From positions 1-64,000 of the forward strand of contig BPJO01000009.1 of NCBI GenBank assembly GCA_026004655.1: 64,000 bases of DNA. Reading direction: 5' to 3'. The translations under genes were made by a program, and so were the position numbers. The DNA comes from Phycisphaerae bacterium (GTDB lineage Bacteria > Planctomycetota > Phycisphaerae > Tepidisphaerales > Tepidisphaeraceae). Each line of letters opens with the position of its first letter. Positions within the stretch are counted from its first letter, which is position 1. The notes below the pieces were generated by a model that saw nothing but the letters and a program-made list of their open reading frames with translations, was not told the origin of the DNA and did not search any database. Below are positions 26,165 to 36,961 of the stretch, in pieces.

Positions 26165-27715
26165 GTGGACACCGTACGTATTTTCGACACGACCCTGCGC
26201 GACGGAGAGCAATCCCCCGGAGCCACTCTCACATTGCCTGAAAAAGTCGAAATCGCACGGCTTCTTGAAATGATGGGAGTCGACATCATCGAAGCCGGTT
26301 TCCCGATCTCATCCGAAGGTGACTTTCAATCCGTCAAAGCCATTGCCGAAGTCGTCCGCAAATCAGTCGTGTGTGCACTAGCTCGGTGTCACCCCAAGGA
26401 TATTGAGCGTGCAGGACAGGCCATTAGTCCGGCGCACAGAGGCCGAATTCACGTCTTTTGTGCGACTTCGAAGATCCACCGTGAGCACAAGCTCCGTAAA
26501 GGCAAACAACAGATCATCGAGCTGTCGGTGCAGAGCATCCAGCAGGCTCGTTCCTATACTCCCGACGTCGAGTTCAGCCCCGAGGATGCTAGCCGAACCG
26601 AACTGGATTTTCTGGAAGAAATCACTCAAGCTGCGATCGAAGCAGGTGCAACGACCATCAACTTGCCAGACACGGTAGGATACGCGACCCCCGAAGGGTA
26701 TGGATCGATCTTTCGCCATCTGATCGAACGCCTTCCGATCATTCGTCAGAAGAACATCATCCTGTCGGCACACTGTCATGACGATCTGGGTTTGGCAGTG
26801 GCCAATTCGCTTAGCGCTGTCATCAACGGTGCCCGACAGGTTGAATGCACGATCAACGGTATCGGAGAGCGGGCGGGAAATGCTTCTCTCGAAGAGTTCG
26901 TTATGAACCTGAGGGTCCGGTCAGATGCCTATCGACTGCGTACCAACATCGACACGACCAAGCTGTATCCGGCTTCCCGTATGGTCAGCACCCTGACGGG
27001 TTTGACCGTTCCACGGAACAAGGCCATTGTCGGGCAGAATGCCTTTGCGCATGAGTCCGGCATCCATCAGGACGGGGTCCTGAAATACCGCGAAACCTAT
27101 GAAATCATGGATCCTGCATCTGTAGGCGTTCCCAAAAATGAGCTCGTTCTCGGGAAACATTCCGGCAGGGCTGCGTTCAAGGACCGCGTTGCTCAATTAG
27201 GCTATACCCTGACCGATGAACAGATTGAATCGACCTTTGTCAAGTTCAAAGCCCTGGCCGACAAGAAAAAGGAGATCTTTGATGAAGATATCGAAGCATT
27301 GATCGATGACATCCTCGAAAGATCCACCTCATTGTGGGAATTGCAGAATCTGCAGGTAATCAGTGGTACCAACGCCATTCCGACCGCCACCGTGGTTTTG
27401 AAAGATTCATCGGGGAAGGTCGATACGGATGCCTCCACCGGTGATGGCCCGATCGACGCGATTTACTCGGCTATTCAGCGAATAACCGGTGTTCGGGCGA
27501 GTTTAACCGATTATCGTATTCGTGCTGTCACCAAAGGCAAAGAAGCGATGGGCGAGGTGCAGATCGAGCTGGATCACAACGGAACTAAAGTTCGCGGAAG
27601 AGGCGTCAGTACCGATATCATTGAAGCCTCTGCGCAAGCGTATCTGGCTGCAATTAATCGTCTACGAATGCACGAATATCGTAACCGAGAAATCACGCAG
27701 CATTCCGGAGTCTGA
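26165..27715 (+). CDS. leuA: 2-isopropylmalate synthase
   Basis: 516 residues. First step of leucine synthesis: acetyl-CoA plus 2-oxoisovalerate to 2-isopropylmalate. The DRE-TIM barrel shows [18 protein letters not shown] at the start, [17 protein letters not shown] with the metal-binding His pair, and [30 protein letters not shown] lies in the linker, and the last 130 residues form the leucine-binding allosteric domain ([18 protein letters not shown]). The start is GTG, eight bases after AAGGAG. The leucine attenuator upstream and the allosteric domain give two layers of feedback. leuB, leuC and leuD are not in the window. Confidence 0.97.
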   Translation: MDTVRIFDTTLRDGEQSPGATLTLPEKVEIARLLEMMGVDIIEAGFPISSEGDFQSVKAIAEVVRKSVVCALARCHPKDIERAGQAISPAHRGRIHVFCATSKIHREHKLRKGKQQIIELSVQSIQQARSYTPDVEFSPEDASRTELDFLEEITQAAIEAGATTINLPDTVGYATPEGYGSIFRHLIERLPIIRQKNIILSAHCHDDLGLAVANSLSAVINGARQVECTINGIGERAGNASLEEFVMNLRVRSDAYRLRTNIDTTKLYPASRMVSTLTGLTVPRNKAIVGQNAFAHESGIHQDGVLKYRETYEIMDPASVGVPKNELVLGKHSGRAAFKDRVAQLGYTLTDEQIESTFVKFKALADKKKEIFDEDIEALIDDILERSTSLWELQNLQVISGTNAIPTATVVLKDSSGKVDTDASTGDGPIDAIYSAIQRITGVRASLTDYRIRAVTKGKEAMGEVQIELDHNGTKVRGRGVSTDIIEASAQAYLAAINRLRMHEYRNREITQHSGV

Positions 27716-27721
27716 CTGTCG

Positions 27722-27735
27722 AATTTTCATGAAAG
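27722..27735. promoter_or_regulatory. Palindromic element upstream of the KDPG aldolase
   Basis: AATTTTCATGAAAG contains the palindrome TTTCATGAAA (27725-27734). It resembles the TTTTC-NN-AAAAT elements before the lyase genes and lies about 80 bases upstream of the aldolase. The match is partial. Confidence 0.25.
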
Positions 27736-27812
27736 TTTCAATCGTCCGGTCGCTGAAAATTAATCATTGAAAAAGTTGTCGGATCGATTGGTATCCATAC
27801 AATCGCACTCCT

Positions 27813-28466
27813 ATGAATAAAGAAACAACCCTGAGTAAAATGTCCGAGAGTGGAGTGAGTGGTAGCGGTCATTCGCGCCCCTTCCGCGGAAGTATTGATT
27901 CCCTTGACTGAAGCACTGTTAGAGGGGGGAGTTCTCAGCATTGAAGTCACCATGAGTACTCCCAAAGCCATTGACGGGATTGAGAAACTGTCCGATCGGT
28001 TTGGTGATCAGGCGATTGTCGGGGTGGGGACCGTGATTGATGCAGCGACAGCTTCGGGACGCGATCCGGGCTGGGGCACAATTTGTCGTATCTCCCGTGA
28101 CCGATGCCCGGATCATCGAAACAGTCATTCGACACGGCAAAGTCATGATCCCCGGTGCTTTTACACCGACCCGAAATCATTAACGCCTGGACACTGGGCG
28201 GCGATGTCATTAAAGTCTTTCCCAGCACTGCTTTGGGACCTCAATATTTTAAAGACCTTCTTGCCCCGCTTCCTCAGTTGAAACTGACTCCGACCGGAGG
28301 AGTCGATCTGAAAAATGTCGGACAATGGATAAAAGCGGGTGCCGTTTGCGTCGGTGTTGGATCGGCGTTGGTCACCAAAGACGCCCTGGCCCACAAGGAT
28401 TGGGCCGGAATCGTAAAAGTGTCCAAAGCGTTCGTGGAGGCGATTCAGGAAGCTCGTCGAAGTTGA
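27813..28466 (+). CDS. 2-keto-3-deoxy-6-phosphogluconate aldolase, broken by three frameshifts
   Basis: Bifunctional KDPG / 4-hydroxy-2-oxoglutarate aldolase type. KDPG aldolase splits KDPG to pyruvate and glyceraldehyde 3-phosphate, the last step of uronate (pectin) catabolism. Blocks in order across frames: VVAVIRAPSAE, ALLEGGVLSIEVTMSTP with the catalytic Glu, VGVGTVID, AGAQFVVSPVTD, MIPGAFTP, GDVIKVFPS with the Schiff-base Lys, and LTPTGGVDLKNV. The breaks are an AGTG duplication near 27853-27861, an extra G at 28056-28058 and an extra C at 28170-28172. Undoing them gives 215 residues, the usual size, with no stop. The ATG at 27813 is the probable start. The gene is likely functional in the organism. 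Confidence 0.85.
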
Positions 28467-28547
28467 TTCTTTTCGACGATTGCGCACGGGCTTGACGTGT
28501 TACTTGAGCGGTCTCATTTTGCGGATCAACGATAACAGGATGGTGTT

Positions 28548-29219
28548 ATGGACATCGTTTTGATCGGCGCGGGCGGACACGGAAAAGTGGTGCTTGACAT
28601 CCTGCAATATGAAGGCAAACATCGAATCATCGGCTTTCTGGATGCCGACCCGTCCCTGCATGGTACCGAAGTTGCGGGTGTTCCTGTACTTGGTGGTGTC
28701 AATCAACTACACAAGCTCAAATCACAGAAAGTTCGAGGCGCGATTGTTTCGATCGGGGACAACCGTGTTCGATTGCAGTATGCCCCGAGAGGCCTCTGAA
28801 GTCGGTTTAGATCTGATCCAAGCGATTCATCCCGGGGCGGTCGTTTCTCGATCGGCGAGGCTCGGTCGCAACGTCGTTGTCGCTGCCTCAGCCGTGGTGT
28901 GCACCGATGCATTCATTGGGGATTCCTGCATTATTATACCGCTGCGGTGGTCGATCATGAAACCGTTGTGGGTCAAGCCGTTCACCTCTGCCCTGGCGCA
29001 ATTCTGGCTGGTCGTGTTCGGGTCGAAGAGTTAGCGATGATCGGGATGGGAGCAAATATCATCCAATGTCTAACGATAGGAGCAAGGAGCGTGATCGGGG
29101 CTGGTGCGGTGGTCCTGACGGATATCCCTCCTGATTGTACGGCAGTAGGCGTGCCCGCTAAAATCATTAAATCTTTCACAGAATCAGGTGCGTCAGTGTC
29201 TCGCTCATCCCAAGCCTAA
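28548..29219 (+). CDS. PglD-like sugar O-acyltransferase, broken by two frameshifts
   Basis: Reconstructed length 223 residues. The N-terminal nucleotide-sugar-binding part is IVLIGAGGHGKVVLDIL, as in PglD/NeuD. The rest is a left-handed beta-helix of hexapeptide repeats (IHPGAVVSRSARLGRNVVVAASAVV, then AVHLCPGAILAGRVRVEE and IGAGAVVLTDIPPDCTAVGVPAK). Such enzymes acetylate UDP-amino sugars or sialic acids used in surface glycans. The breaks are an extra C at 28783-28786 and a missing A near 28931-28938. It opens the polysaccharide cluster that runs to 32841. Confidence 0.82.
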
Positions 29220-29253
29220 GATGGGGGTGTCATTATCTCGAGGAGGATCTAAC

Positions 29254-29441
29254 ATGACCGACATCAAACTCACCGAATCCCAGATCATTGAAACGATCGA
29301 GCGACTCGAAGTTCAAATCCGAGACAACCCGTAAGCGTCTCGAACAAGCGCGTAGCGAAGTGGATAAGCAGATCCTCGCTCGCCAGATCGATGAAGACCC
29401 TCAGGCAAATCGAACAGCTCCGGGCCAAACTGAAGGGCTAA
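29254..29441 (+). CDS. Small coiled-coil protein, broken by two frameshifts
   Basis: AGGAGG lies seven bases before the ATG at 29254, one of the best ribosome sites in the window. Removing one C at 29328-29330 and one at 29398-29400 gives 61 residues, rich in Leu, Glu, Lys and Arg, with heptad-like spacing (TESQIIETIERLEVQIRDN, then EDLRQIEQLRAKLKG). It should be one long helix that forms a coiled coil. No family is recognised. It lies between the acyltransferase and the WecA-like gene. Confidence 0.55.
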
Positions 29442-29498
29442 AAGTCTTTGCCTATGTAACGTGCGTTAAGAGCATCTCCCGGTTAATCTTTCCATCGC

Positions 29499-30655
29499 AT
29501 GACGACTGCGATATTCCTGGCCGGTGGAATGAGCTTTGTTATTTCATTTCTGCTGACACGTATAATTATTAGTATAGCGCCACGGATCGGGTTCGTAGAT
29601 AAACCCGGTCACCGCAAAATTCACCATCAGCCCAAACCCCTCGGGGGTGGGGTCGCTATTGTCTGGACATACGTCCTGATGCTCCTAGGCGGAGGATTGG
29701 TATTTGCCTCTACAGATCTATTGGGTCATCCGATCGAACCCTTGCAACAAGGGCTTATCCAGCAGCGACCACTTCTGTTTGCTTTTGTGGCGGGTATTCT
29801 GCTGCTACATGTGATGGGTCTGATGGATGACAAACGTGTTTGGGGACCTTATTTGAAATTATCAATCCAACTGCTCGTCACTGCTTCATTAGTGGCTTTT
29901 GCAGAATTTTATGCTCAATCGACTCCGTCGTTGCGCTTGCGTGTCTTGACCGCATTAGATGACCTGACCGGTAGCAGTGTTCCGTCCTTTGTAATTACGA
30001 TTCTCTGGATCGTTGCCATTACGAATGCATTTAATTTTCTGGATAACATGGACGGGCTCTCAGCCGGGGTGGCAGTGATCTGCGGGACTGCGTTTTATGG
30101 TCACCGCCTTGTCCATCGGTCAACTGTTTGTCGCCGGGGCCTTAGCGGTTTTTCATCGGCTCAACGTTGGGTTTTCTGGCCTGGAATTTTCCACCTGCAC
30201 GGATTTTCATGGGGGATTCAGGGTCACTGGTCCTGGGTTTCATCCTCGGTGTATTGACCGTCCGGACGACCTACTTACCTGTCGGCGAAGAACTGGCAGC
30301 CGGGTGGTATGCGGTTTTTGTTCCCGTTATCGTCCTGGCACTTCCGTTGTACGATCTGATTGTGGTCTCGATCATTCGGTTGTCGCGGGGAAAAAGCCCT
30401 TTTGTAGGAGATACCAATCATTTCAGTCACCGTCTGGTTGCCCGGGGAATGTCACGCAGAACGGCCGTTTTATGTATTTACCTGGTTACGTTCGCGACAT
30501 CGATCGCAGCGGTCCTCTTACCAGAAGTCAAAACCACCTTGGGTGCCTGCCTGATTTTTGCCCAAACACTCCTGGTACTCGGAGTCGTTGCTATTCTTGA
30601 GCAGCATCCGCTACCTCATTCATCCCATAACGATTCAACAGGCAATCGATCATGA
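29499..30655 (+). CDS. WecA/TagO-like undecaprenyl-phosphate sugar-1-phosphate transferase, broken by two frameshifts
   Basis: Reconstructed length 384 residues with about ten membrane helices. It transfers a sugar phosphate, typically GlcNAc-1-P, from a UDP-sugar to undecaprenyl phosphate at the inner membrane, starting a surface polysaccharide. Family blocks: FVDKPGHRKIHHQPKPLGGG, the Asp pair in MGLMDDKRVWGP, NAFNFLDNMDGLSAG, FMGDSGSLVLGF and GDTNHFSHRLVARGMS with the C-terminal His motif. The breaks are an extra T at 30093-30096 and one at 30149-30153. The stop overlaps the start of the ligase gene by 4 bases, so translation is coupled. Confidence 0.88.
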
Positions 30656-32841
30656 CCAACCCGACCGTATCTTCATCAGATTCAGAATGGACCGATTGGC
30701 TGACCAAAATTGCTTTGGTCGTTGCAACGGTGTTAGTGTCGGTTCGGATCACCACGCTTGAGGTGGTACGTGATACCTTTGATTTAGGTTCGGCCGGGGC
30801 TGGTATTTCTGCCCCCGCCGCCACGACCACGTTGATTTTGGATCTGCTTTGCTGGGTTCCGACACTCCTGATTCTGGTTCGACGTGCGATTGATCCGCGG
30901 TACACGCTAAGACTTCATCAAAGTCATTTGTGGATGGTTCTCCTGGCTTTGTGGGTGGCCTGCAGTGGCTTTTGGGCGGATGATAAGTTTCAGGCGGTGA
31001 TCAATATTTCGACATGGTGTGCTGCGATGTCCCTGGCCTGGGCGTTATGTCAGCTCGTCAGATCATGGACTCGGTTTCGGATGGTCATGGCATTGACCAT
31101 CGGATTTTGCATCATTTTCGTTTCCCAGGCAGCCATTTATCGCTGGATCGAATGGCCGGAAACCAAACGGGATTGGGGATACACTTAAGCCACTGGTGAT
31201 GCAGGCGAGAAACTGGACCGAAAATGATTTCGGGTTTCAGCAATTCGAACGCAAAGTACTGGCCGGGGAACTGGTTGGGTTTTACCGTTCTCCCAACACC
31301 CTATGCTGCGGTCGCAGCTATGACGCTGATCATTGCGGGCGCTTTCGCGATGCAACGGTATCGTGATCAGCCTAATGAACCATTGTTTCCGGTTTTAATC
31401 GGGGTACCGGTTTTGGCATGTGTCGCGGTGGTCTGGTTGACACAAAGCCGAACCGCCTTGGTAGGACTTGCAGGATGTCTGTTGCTGTTCGGAATGTGTT
31501 GGTGGAAACGGGACCTACTGACTCCGACGATCCAAACTGTTTTTTGGAATCGGGCTGATCGTTGTTGTTCTTGGTCTGGTTGCCGTGTTGTGTATCGGTC
31601 TGAGTACCGGGGGATTATTGCACGACTCACTGAGTTTCCGATGGAATTACTGGGTAGCCAGCTGGAAACTATTTTTGGACAACAAGCTACTGGGTGTCGG
31701 ATGGGGAAGTTTCGGGAACGCATATCTGGCGTATCGTTTGCCGGTTGCGACTGAAGAAATCAAAGACCCTCATAACCTGTTTGTGAAGTTTGCCACGGAA
31801 ACCGGAGTCATAGGTCTAGGTCTGGTCATTGCGTGGTTTGTTACGGTCCGCGCAGGAAATCACCCGTCCGATCGTTCCGAAGACGGTTCTACAAACGCGC
31901 CAACCGGTGGGTTATTGGCTGGTCATAGTGCCTCTTGGATTTCTGATACTTCGGGTGATCGTATATTGGCCTGAATCCCTGCTTCTCCCGGAAATGCCCA
32001 AACTGTTGTTGTTTAGTCTGGGACTGGGGTTTGGAATGTTGATCGGAATTGTCAGATCCCGCATTGATCTGACAGCAGACGATCGATCGGCTTGGCTGAT
32101 TCTTCTCGGTTCGCTCGTCGCATTGGGCCGGTTTTCTGCTTCATGCCATGGTCGATTTTGCCTTTTTTGAAAATGGTCCATTGGTTCTGATGATGTTAAT
32201 TCTCGGAAGTGTACTGGGTGTTCGTCACCCGGGGTGCTGCGGGAAAACCTTCGAAGACCGGATGGGCGCTGGTATCCCTTGGGGTTGTTTTTTGCGGGTT
32301 GATGACATTCCTGGCATTGTTGGTTATCCCGATCAGTTCTGCGGAAGCCAAATGGGGTCGAGCCAGGAATTTGATCAATGAACAACGGTATTCGGCTGCG
32401 ATCGTCGAACCTCCGTGAAGCTTTGGTAACCACGCCCGGTTCCAAACTCCGAATATGCAAGACAGTGCGCAAAAGCCATGATCCTATCGCAGCAAACCGA
32501 TCCACAGGAAATCCTTTCCATGCTGACCGAAGCCATCACCGCCAACCCGGCCGATCCGCTCAGCTGGCTGGAACGTGCCCGATTCCGACGCGCCGTTGCA
32601 CCGTCGTTTACAACAGATGTCAATGCCATTTCCTCCGACTATTTTCAGAGTGTTTCCCGGAATCCGACCGATGTGGAGGACAAGAATCGAGTACGCAGAC
32701 TTTCTCTGGCAGGTGGGCAAAAACACCGAAGCAAGGATCGAATACGAAAAAGCGATGAAACTGAACCAGATGCTTCAGGAAGACGAACCGAGAAGACTTC
32801 GACAGGACGAAATCGACGTAATCCGTCACCGACTCAAGTGA
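30652..32841 (+). CDS. O-antigen ligase/polymerase-like membrane protein with TPR-like tail, broken by nine frameshifts
   Basis: Reconstructed length 726 residues. The first about 480 residues are hydrophobic with many membrane helices and the Wzy/WaaL-like landmarks [30 protein letters not shown] and [16 protein letters not shown], followed by [17 protein letters not shown]. The last about 200 residues are hydrophilic and helical, with TPR-like pairs ([39 protein letters not shown]). Such proteins polymerise or ligate undecaprenyl-linked glycans in the periplasm. The breaks, all one extra base, lie at about 31175, 31297, 31540, 31837, 32126, 32216, 32410, 32435 and 32678. The end overlaps sufB, on the other strand, by 16 bases. 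Confidence 0.8.
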
Positions 32842-34331
32842 TGAAAAGCTCGGTAATCGAACCGACTGATCTTGTCAGCCGACGCTTCCTTCGATGGGAC
32901 ACGCCCAAAAAGTTTTTGCGCCTCGACCGCGAACTCCATGGGAAGTTCTCGGAAAACTTCCTTACAGAAACCACTGACGATCATGTTGATGGCGTCTTCT
33001 AGTGCGATACCCCGTGTCTTACAGTAGAAAAGCTGATCTTCACCGATTTTGGACGTACTGGCTTCGTGTTCACAACGAGCGGTCTGATTACGTACTTCGA
33101 TGTAGGGTTCGGTATGTGCCCCGCACTGATCACCGATCAGAAGGCTGTCACATTGGGTGTAATTGCGGGCATTGGTGGCACCGGGGAGTACTTTTACCAG
33201 TCCACGATATGTGTTCTGACCGTTTCCAGCAGAGATACCTTTGGAAACGATCGTGCTTCGGGTGTTTCGACCAATGTGAATCATTTTTGTTCCGGTATCG
33301 GCCTGTTGTTTCTTGTTAGTCAAGGCGACGGAATAAAACTCACCGATACTGTTGTCCCCTTGCAAAATGCAGGACGGATATTTCCAGGTGATGGCCGATC
33401 CGGTTTCGACCTGGGTCCAGGTGATTTTGGCATGATTCATGGCTTTGCCACGCTTGGTGACGAAGTTATAGATTCCGCCTTTACCCTGAGCATCGCCGGG
33501 ATACCAGTTTTGCACCGTGGAATATTTGATTGTTGCGCCGTCCAACGCGATCAGCTCGACGACCGCAGCATGCAGCTGATGCTCATCCCGCATCGGAGCG
33601 GTGCACCCCTCGAGATAACTGACCGAAGCGCCTTCATCTGCGATGATCAACGTACGTTCGAACTGACCGGTCTTTTGTGCATTGATCCGGAAATAAGTGC
33701 TCAACTCCATCGGACATTGCACGCCTTTGGGAACGTAAACAAACGACCCGTCGGTAAAGACGGCGGAGTTGAGGGTGGCAAAAAAGTTATCCGAGTATGG
33801 AACAACCGTTCCGAGATACTTCTGGACTAGTTCGGGATGTTCCCGAACGGCTTCACCGAACGAGCAGAAAATAATCCCCTTCTCGGCCAGTTTCTTCTGA
33901 AAAGTTGTGGTCACCGAAACACTATCAAAGACGGCATCGACGGCGACTTTGGGTTCCTCTACACCCAAAAGAGCTGCCCGTTCGTTAACCGGAACTCCCA
34001 GTTTCTCATAGACCGCCAGAAGTTCCGGATCGACTTCATCCATCGACTTTTTCTTCGGTTTCGGTGCAGAGTAATAAATCGTGTCCTGGTAGTTGATCGG
34101 GGGGTAATGGATCTTGCCCCAATGATGAGGTTCGGTCATGGTCAGCCAATGCCGATAGGCCCGAAGACGCCAATCAAGCATCCATTGAGGTTCACCCTTT
34201 TTGTGGGAGATGAACCGAATGATCTCTTCATTCAGGCCGGGCGGGGCAGAGTCGGCTTCGATATCCGTAACAAAACCCCACTTATACTCCTGATTGGCCA
34301 GTGTTTCGATTTCTCGTTCGGCTGTTGGCAT
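32826..34331 (-). CDS. sufB: Fe-S cluster assembly scaffold SufB
   Basis: 501 residues, a little longer than E. coli SufB. SufB forms the SufBC2D scaffold on which Fe-S clusters are built in the cytoplasm. The beta-helix core and its ends are clearly conserved: [13 protein letters not shown] at the N-terminus, [43 protein letters not shown], and near the C-terminus [20 protein letters not shown], followed by [16 protein letters not shown], then [21 protein letters not shown]. sufC and sufD are not adjacent; an A-type carrier is encoded 79 bases upstream of the start. The Rrf2-type fragment at base 1 is too far away to be linked. Confidence 0.96.
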   Translation of the reverse strand: MPTAEREIETLANQEYKWGFVTDIEADSAPPGLNEEIIRFISHKKGEPQWMLDWRLRAYRHWLTMTEPHHWGKIHYPPINYQDTIYYSAPKPKKKSMDEVDPELLAVYEKLGVPVNERAALLGVEEPKVAVDAVFDSVSVTTTFQKKLAEKGIIFCSFGEAVREHPELVQKYLGTVVPYSDNFFATLNSAVFTDGSFVYVPKGVQCPMELSTYFRINAQKTGQFERTLIIADEGASVSYLEGCTAPMRDEHQLHAAVVELIALDGATIKYSTVQNWYPGDAQGKGGIYNFVTKRGKAMNHAKITWTQVETGSAITWKYPSCILQGDNSIGEFYSVALTNKKQQADTGTKMIHIGRNTRSTIVSKGISAGNGQNTYRGLVKVLPGATNARNYTQCDSLLIGDQCGAHTEPYIEVRNQTARCEHEASTSKIGEDQLFYCKTRGIALEDAINMIVSGFCKEVFRELPMEFAVEAQKLFGRVPSKEASADKISRFDYRAFHHLSR

Positions 34332-34410
34332 ACGATCTCGACAGAATATTCAAGTCGGCCACTTAGACTTAAGTCGCCAACAGAACTTTCTGCTCCTTGG
34401 ATCCGTTCGA

Positions 34411-34743
34411 TTAAGCTTGGAAGCTGCTTCCACACCCACAGGTGCTGGTCGCGTTCGGATTCTTAAAAACGAAACCACGTCCCATGACTTCGTCTTTGAA
34501 ATCGATTTCCACCCCGTTGAGGTAAAGATACGACTTCATGTCACAGAGTATTTTGATACCGTGAGATTCGAGTTCTTCGTCGTTTTCAGATTTGGGTTCT
34601 TCCGTCAGATCGAGCATATAGGTGAATCCGGAACACCCGCCGCCTTTAACACCTACCCGAAGACGGGTGTTTTCCTTGGATAAACCCTGATCTTCGATAA
34701 TGCTCTTGATCTCCTTGGCAGCAGCTTCACTCAGTGCAATCAT
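34411..34743 (-). CDS. A-type iron-sulfur carrier (IscA/SufA/ErpA family)
   Basis: 110 residues. The three cluster-binding cysteines are present: one in KGGGCSGFTY and two in STCGCGSSF at the C-terminus. A-type carriers take Fe-S clusters from the scaffold to target proteins. AAGGAG lies six bases before the ATG. It lies upstream of sufB on the same strand, which fits a shared suf function. IscA, SufA and ErpA cannot be told apart by eye. Confidence 0.94.
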   Translation of the reverse strand: MIALSEAAAKEIKSIIEDQGLSKENTRLRVGVKGGGCSGFTYMLDLTEEPKSENDEELESHGIKILCDMKSYLYLNGVEIDFKDEVMGRGFVFKNPNATSTCGCGSSFQA

Positions 34744-34915
34744 CTTAACTCCTTATTCGAACAAAAGTTACAGCATAAACGGGCATCTGAACTAAGTCCG
34801 AACATATCACTATAGGTCGATGAAAATTGAATTTCAAGTTTATCTTACCTCGACCCTGCATTTCTGCTCATTTTCTTGATTACGGCATCGATCCGTGCCA
34901 TAACCAACTTATCAG

Positions 34916-36928
34916 CTAGTTTAACCTTCGAAGACATAACAGTGTCAGGTCATCGACAATTCCGTCCTGTTGGAAATCGAGCACCTGCTGAACAATTCTT
35001 TCGCAAGCGGCTTGACAAGGTCCCCCACGGGCGGATCGGGCGACCTGCAAAAGTCGATCGTTCCCAAAAAGCGTATTATCCGGATCCCGTGCTTCAGTCA
35101 CTCCGTCGGTATAAAACAGAATCCCTTCCCCTGTCCTGAGAACCAGTTCATGTTGCTCGGCAGGTCCAAGATCCTTCCCATCGTCGATCCCAATAATTGG
35201 TCCGGTGGAATGGCAGACAAACTGAGGTTCGTCCTGTCCGTACAAAATCCCCGGCGGATGCCCGGCGTTGACATACATCAGACGTCCTGTCGAAGGCTGG
35301 TATTGGGCCAGGATCATGGTTACAAACATTCCGGTGGTGCTGTCGGCCATCAGTCGGGCATTGGTCCGGTCCAAGATCTGCAACGGTGACAACCCTTCTG
35401 TCGCAAGGTTTCGAACAACCGTTCGTGTCACGGCCATCATCAGTGCTGCAGGAACCCCCTTGCCACTCACGTCCGCGATCGTCAGAATCAGTTTATCAGG
35501 GTCCACAAAGAAGAAGTCAAAAAAATCACCACCTATCGTCCGTGCAGGAACGTTCATAGCGTGCAAGTCAAACTCCGTGCGGTCCGGAAAAGGTGGAAAC
35601 GTTCTGGGTAGCAAATCCAACTGGATCTGACGCGCGATTCTCAGTTCGCCTTCGACTTTTTCACGATCGATCGTCTGTTGTTCAATGGCAGCAAACTGGT
35701 GTCTAAGCTGTTCGGTCATTCGGTTGAATCCGGCTGCCAATCGTCCGATCTCATCATTCGATACAACCGGAATCGGTGGGAGATCCAAATTCCCCGAACT
35801 GATGGCCTGCACCCGGCTTGCCAGTTTCTCGATCGGACGACAGAATCTTTTGGCGACAACCAGCACGATCAAAAGAAGCATCCCCATCGTCAGAGCCAAG
35901 AGGCCTGCTCGTTTAATTAACTGGTCCTGGATCCCCCCGAGCATTTCGGATTGGAGAACTGCTGTCACCAAAACCCAGCGGGTCGCGGAAATCGGTTCCA
36001 ACGCGACAATATATGTCTCATTTTCCTGATAACCTGAAACGAAATCAGCCAAATGCGTCGTAACAAGCCTTTGTCTCTCACCTTCCATGGCCTCTCGAAC
36101 CGCTTTTAAAAAGGCTTGGTCGGTATGATCCGACAACTGAGAAACAAAATCTTGCTGAATGATCTGATCCGGGTGGGAAATCAAACTGCCTTGTGTGTCA
36201 ATGATGAAGTATCCCCCCTTACTTAGCGCCACAGGTTTGCTGATCGGCGCGGGCGACACCGGTTCGGGTGGTATTCTCGATCTTCGATCCTCCGGACGAC
36301 GCAGAGAACGTCGAGCCAAAAATGCTTCGTCCTGAAGATGCTGAAGCGATTCCAGTTCAATGCTCGCTGAAACCACGCCGGCAAAACGATCACCACTGTA
36401 AAATGGAGAGGAATAAATCACCACCGGACGATTTGTCGGAGTTAGCTGACCTGCCTCCGTTGGATCCGTCCATGCCCCTTTGTTCCATTCCTTTGCCCGT
36501 GTAAACCAAAGATAGGTATTCAGTTTTGACGCATCGAACTGCAGGATATCCGGTACAGGATTGTCCCGGCGAAGTCCCATGATTTGAGGCATGCTGGGAG
36601 GACGTGGAGCGTCCTTGTCAAAAGCCAGCCAAATCCCGCTAATCCACGGATGCGGACGAAAACTCGAAAATAAAGCCCCTCGTACCTGGTTTTCCATCGA
36701 CAAAGGACGACCCGTCAATGCGGCAGCAGTGGTGTCAACGATCTGTTGTATCGATATGAGTCGCTCGTTTACCTGAGCAGCACTACCGACAGCCCGTTCG
36801 GCAACCCGATTTTCACTCCACTCGACCGCCCGCTGAAATGATCGGTGATAATCCCACCATAAAATCACCGCGTAACCCACCAGAAGCGGTCCACATATCG
36901 AAAGAATTAGTTTTAAACGAATGCTCAT
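34916..36928 (-). CDS. Membrane sensor with Cache, HAMP and SpoIIE-type PP2C phosphatase domains
   Basis: 670 residues. Order: membrane helix at about 8-25, extracytoplasmic Cache-like sensor (about 30-325, with VVIYSSPFYSGDRFAGVVSA and GGYFIIDTQGSLISHP), second membrane helix (about 335-355, LLALTMGMLLLIVLVVA), HAMP domain (RPIEKLASRVQAISSGNL), short coiled coil, then a RsbU/SpoIIE PP2C domain. The metal-binding acids are in IGGDFFDFFF, IADVSGKGVPAALMM and FYTDGVTEARDPD. Such proteins dephosphorylate anti-sigma-factor antagonists and so release a sigma factor in response to an outside signal. No RsbW or RsbV partner is in the window. Confidence 0.9.
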   Translation of the reverse strand: MSIRLKLILSICGPLLVGYAVILWWDYHRSFQRAVEWSENRVAERAVGSAAQVNERLISIQQIVDTTAAALTGRPLSMENQVRGALFSSFRPHPWISGIWLAFDKDAPRPPSMPQIMGLRRDNPVPDILQFDASKLNTYLWFTRAKEWNKGAWTDPTEAGQLTPTNRPVVIYSSPFYSGDRFAGVVSASIELESLQHLQDEAFLARRSLRRPEDRRSRIPPEPVSPAPISKPVALSKGGYFIIDTQGSLISHPDQIIQQDFVSQLSDHTDQAFLKAVREAMEGERQRLVTTHLADFVSGYQENETYIVALEPISATRWVLVTAVLQSEMLGGIQDQLIKRAGLLALTMGMLLLIVLVVAKRFCRPIEKLASRVQAISSGNLDLPPIPVVSNDEIGRLAAGFNRMTEQLRHQFAAIEQQTIDREKVEGELRIARQIQLDLLPRTFPPFPDRTEFDLHAMNVPARTIGGDFFDFFFVDPDKLILTIADVSGKGVPAALMMAVTRTVVRNLATEGLSPLQILDRTNARLMADSTTGMFVTMILAQYQPSTGRLMYVNAGHPPGILYGQDEPQFVCHSTGPIIGIDDGKDLGPAEQHELVLRTGEGILFYTDGVTEARDPDNTLFGNDRLLQVARSARGGPCQAACERIVQQVLDFQQDGIVDDLTLLCLRRLN

Positions 36929-36961
36929 GCTTCGATAACAGCATATACGGGACGGGTGTTA

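Noticed and set aside
33002-34466. Several plus-strand open frames opposite sufB
   Set aside because: They are antisense shadows of a highly conserved gene with full-length family similarity on the minus strand.
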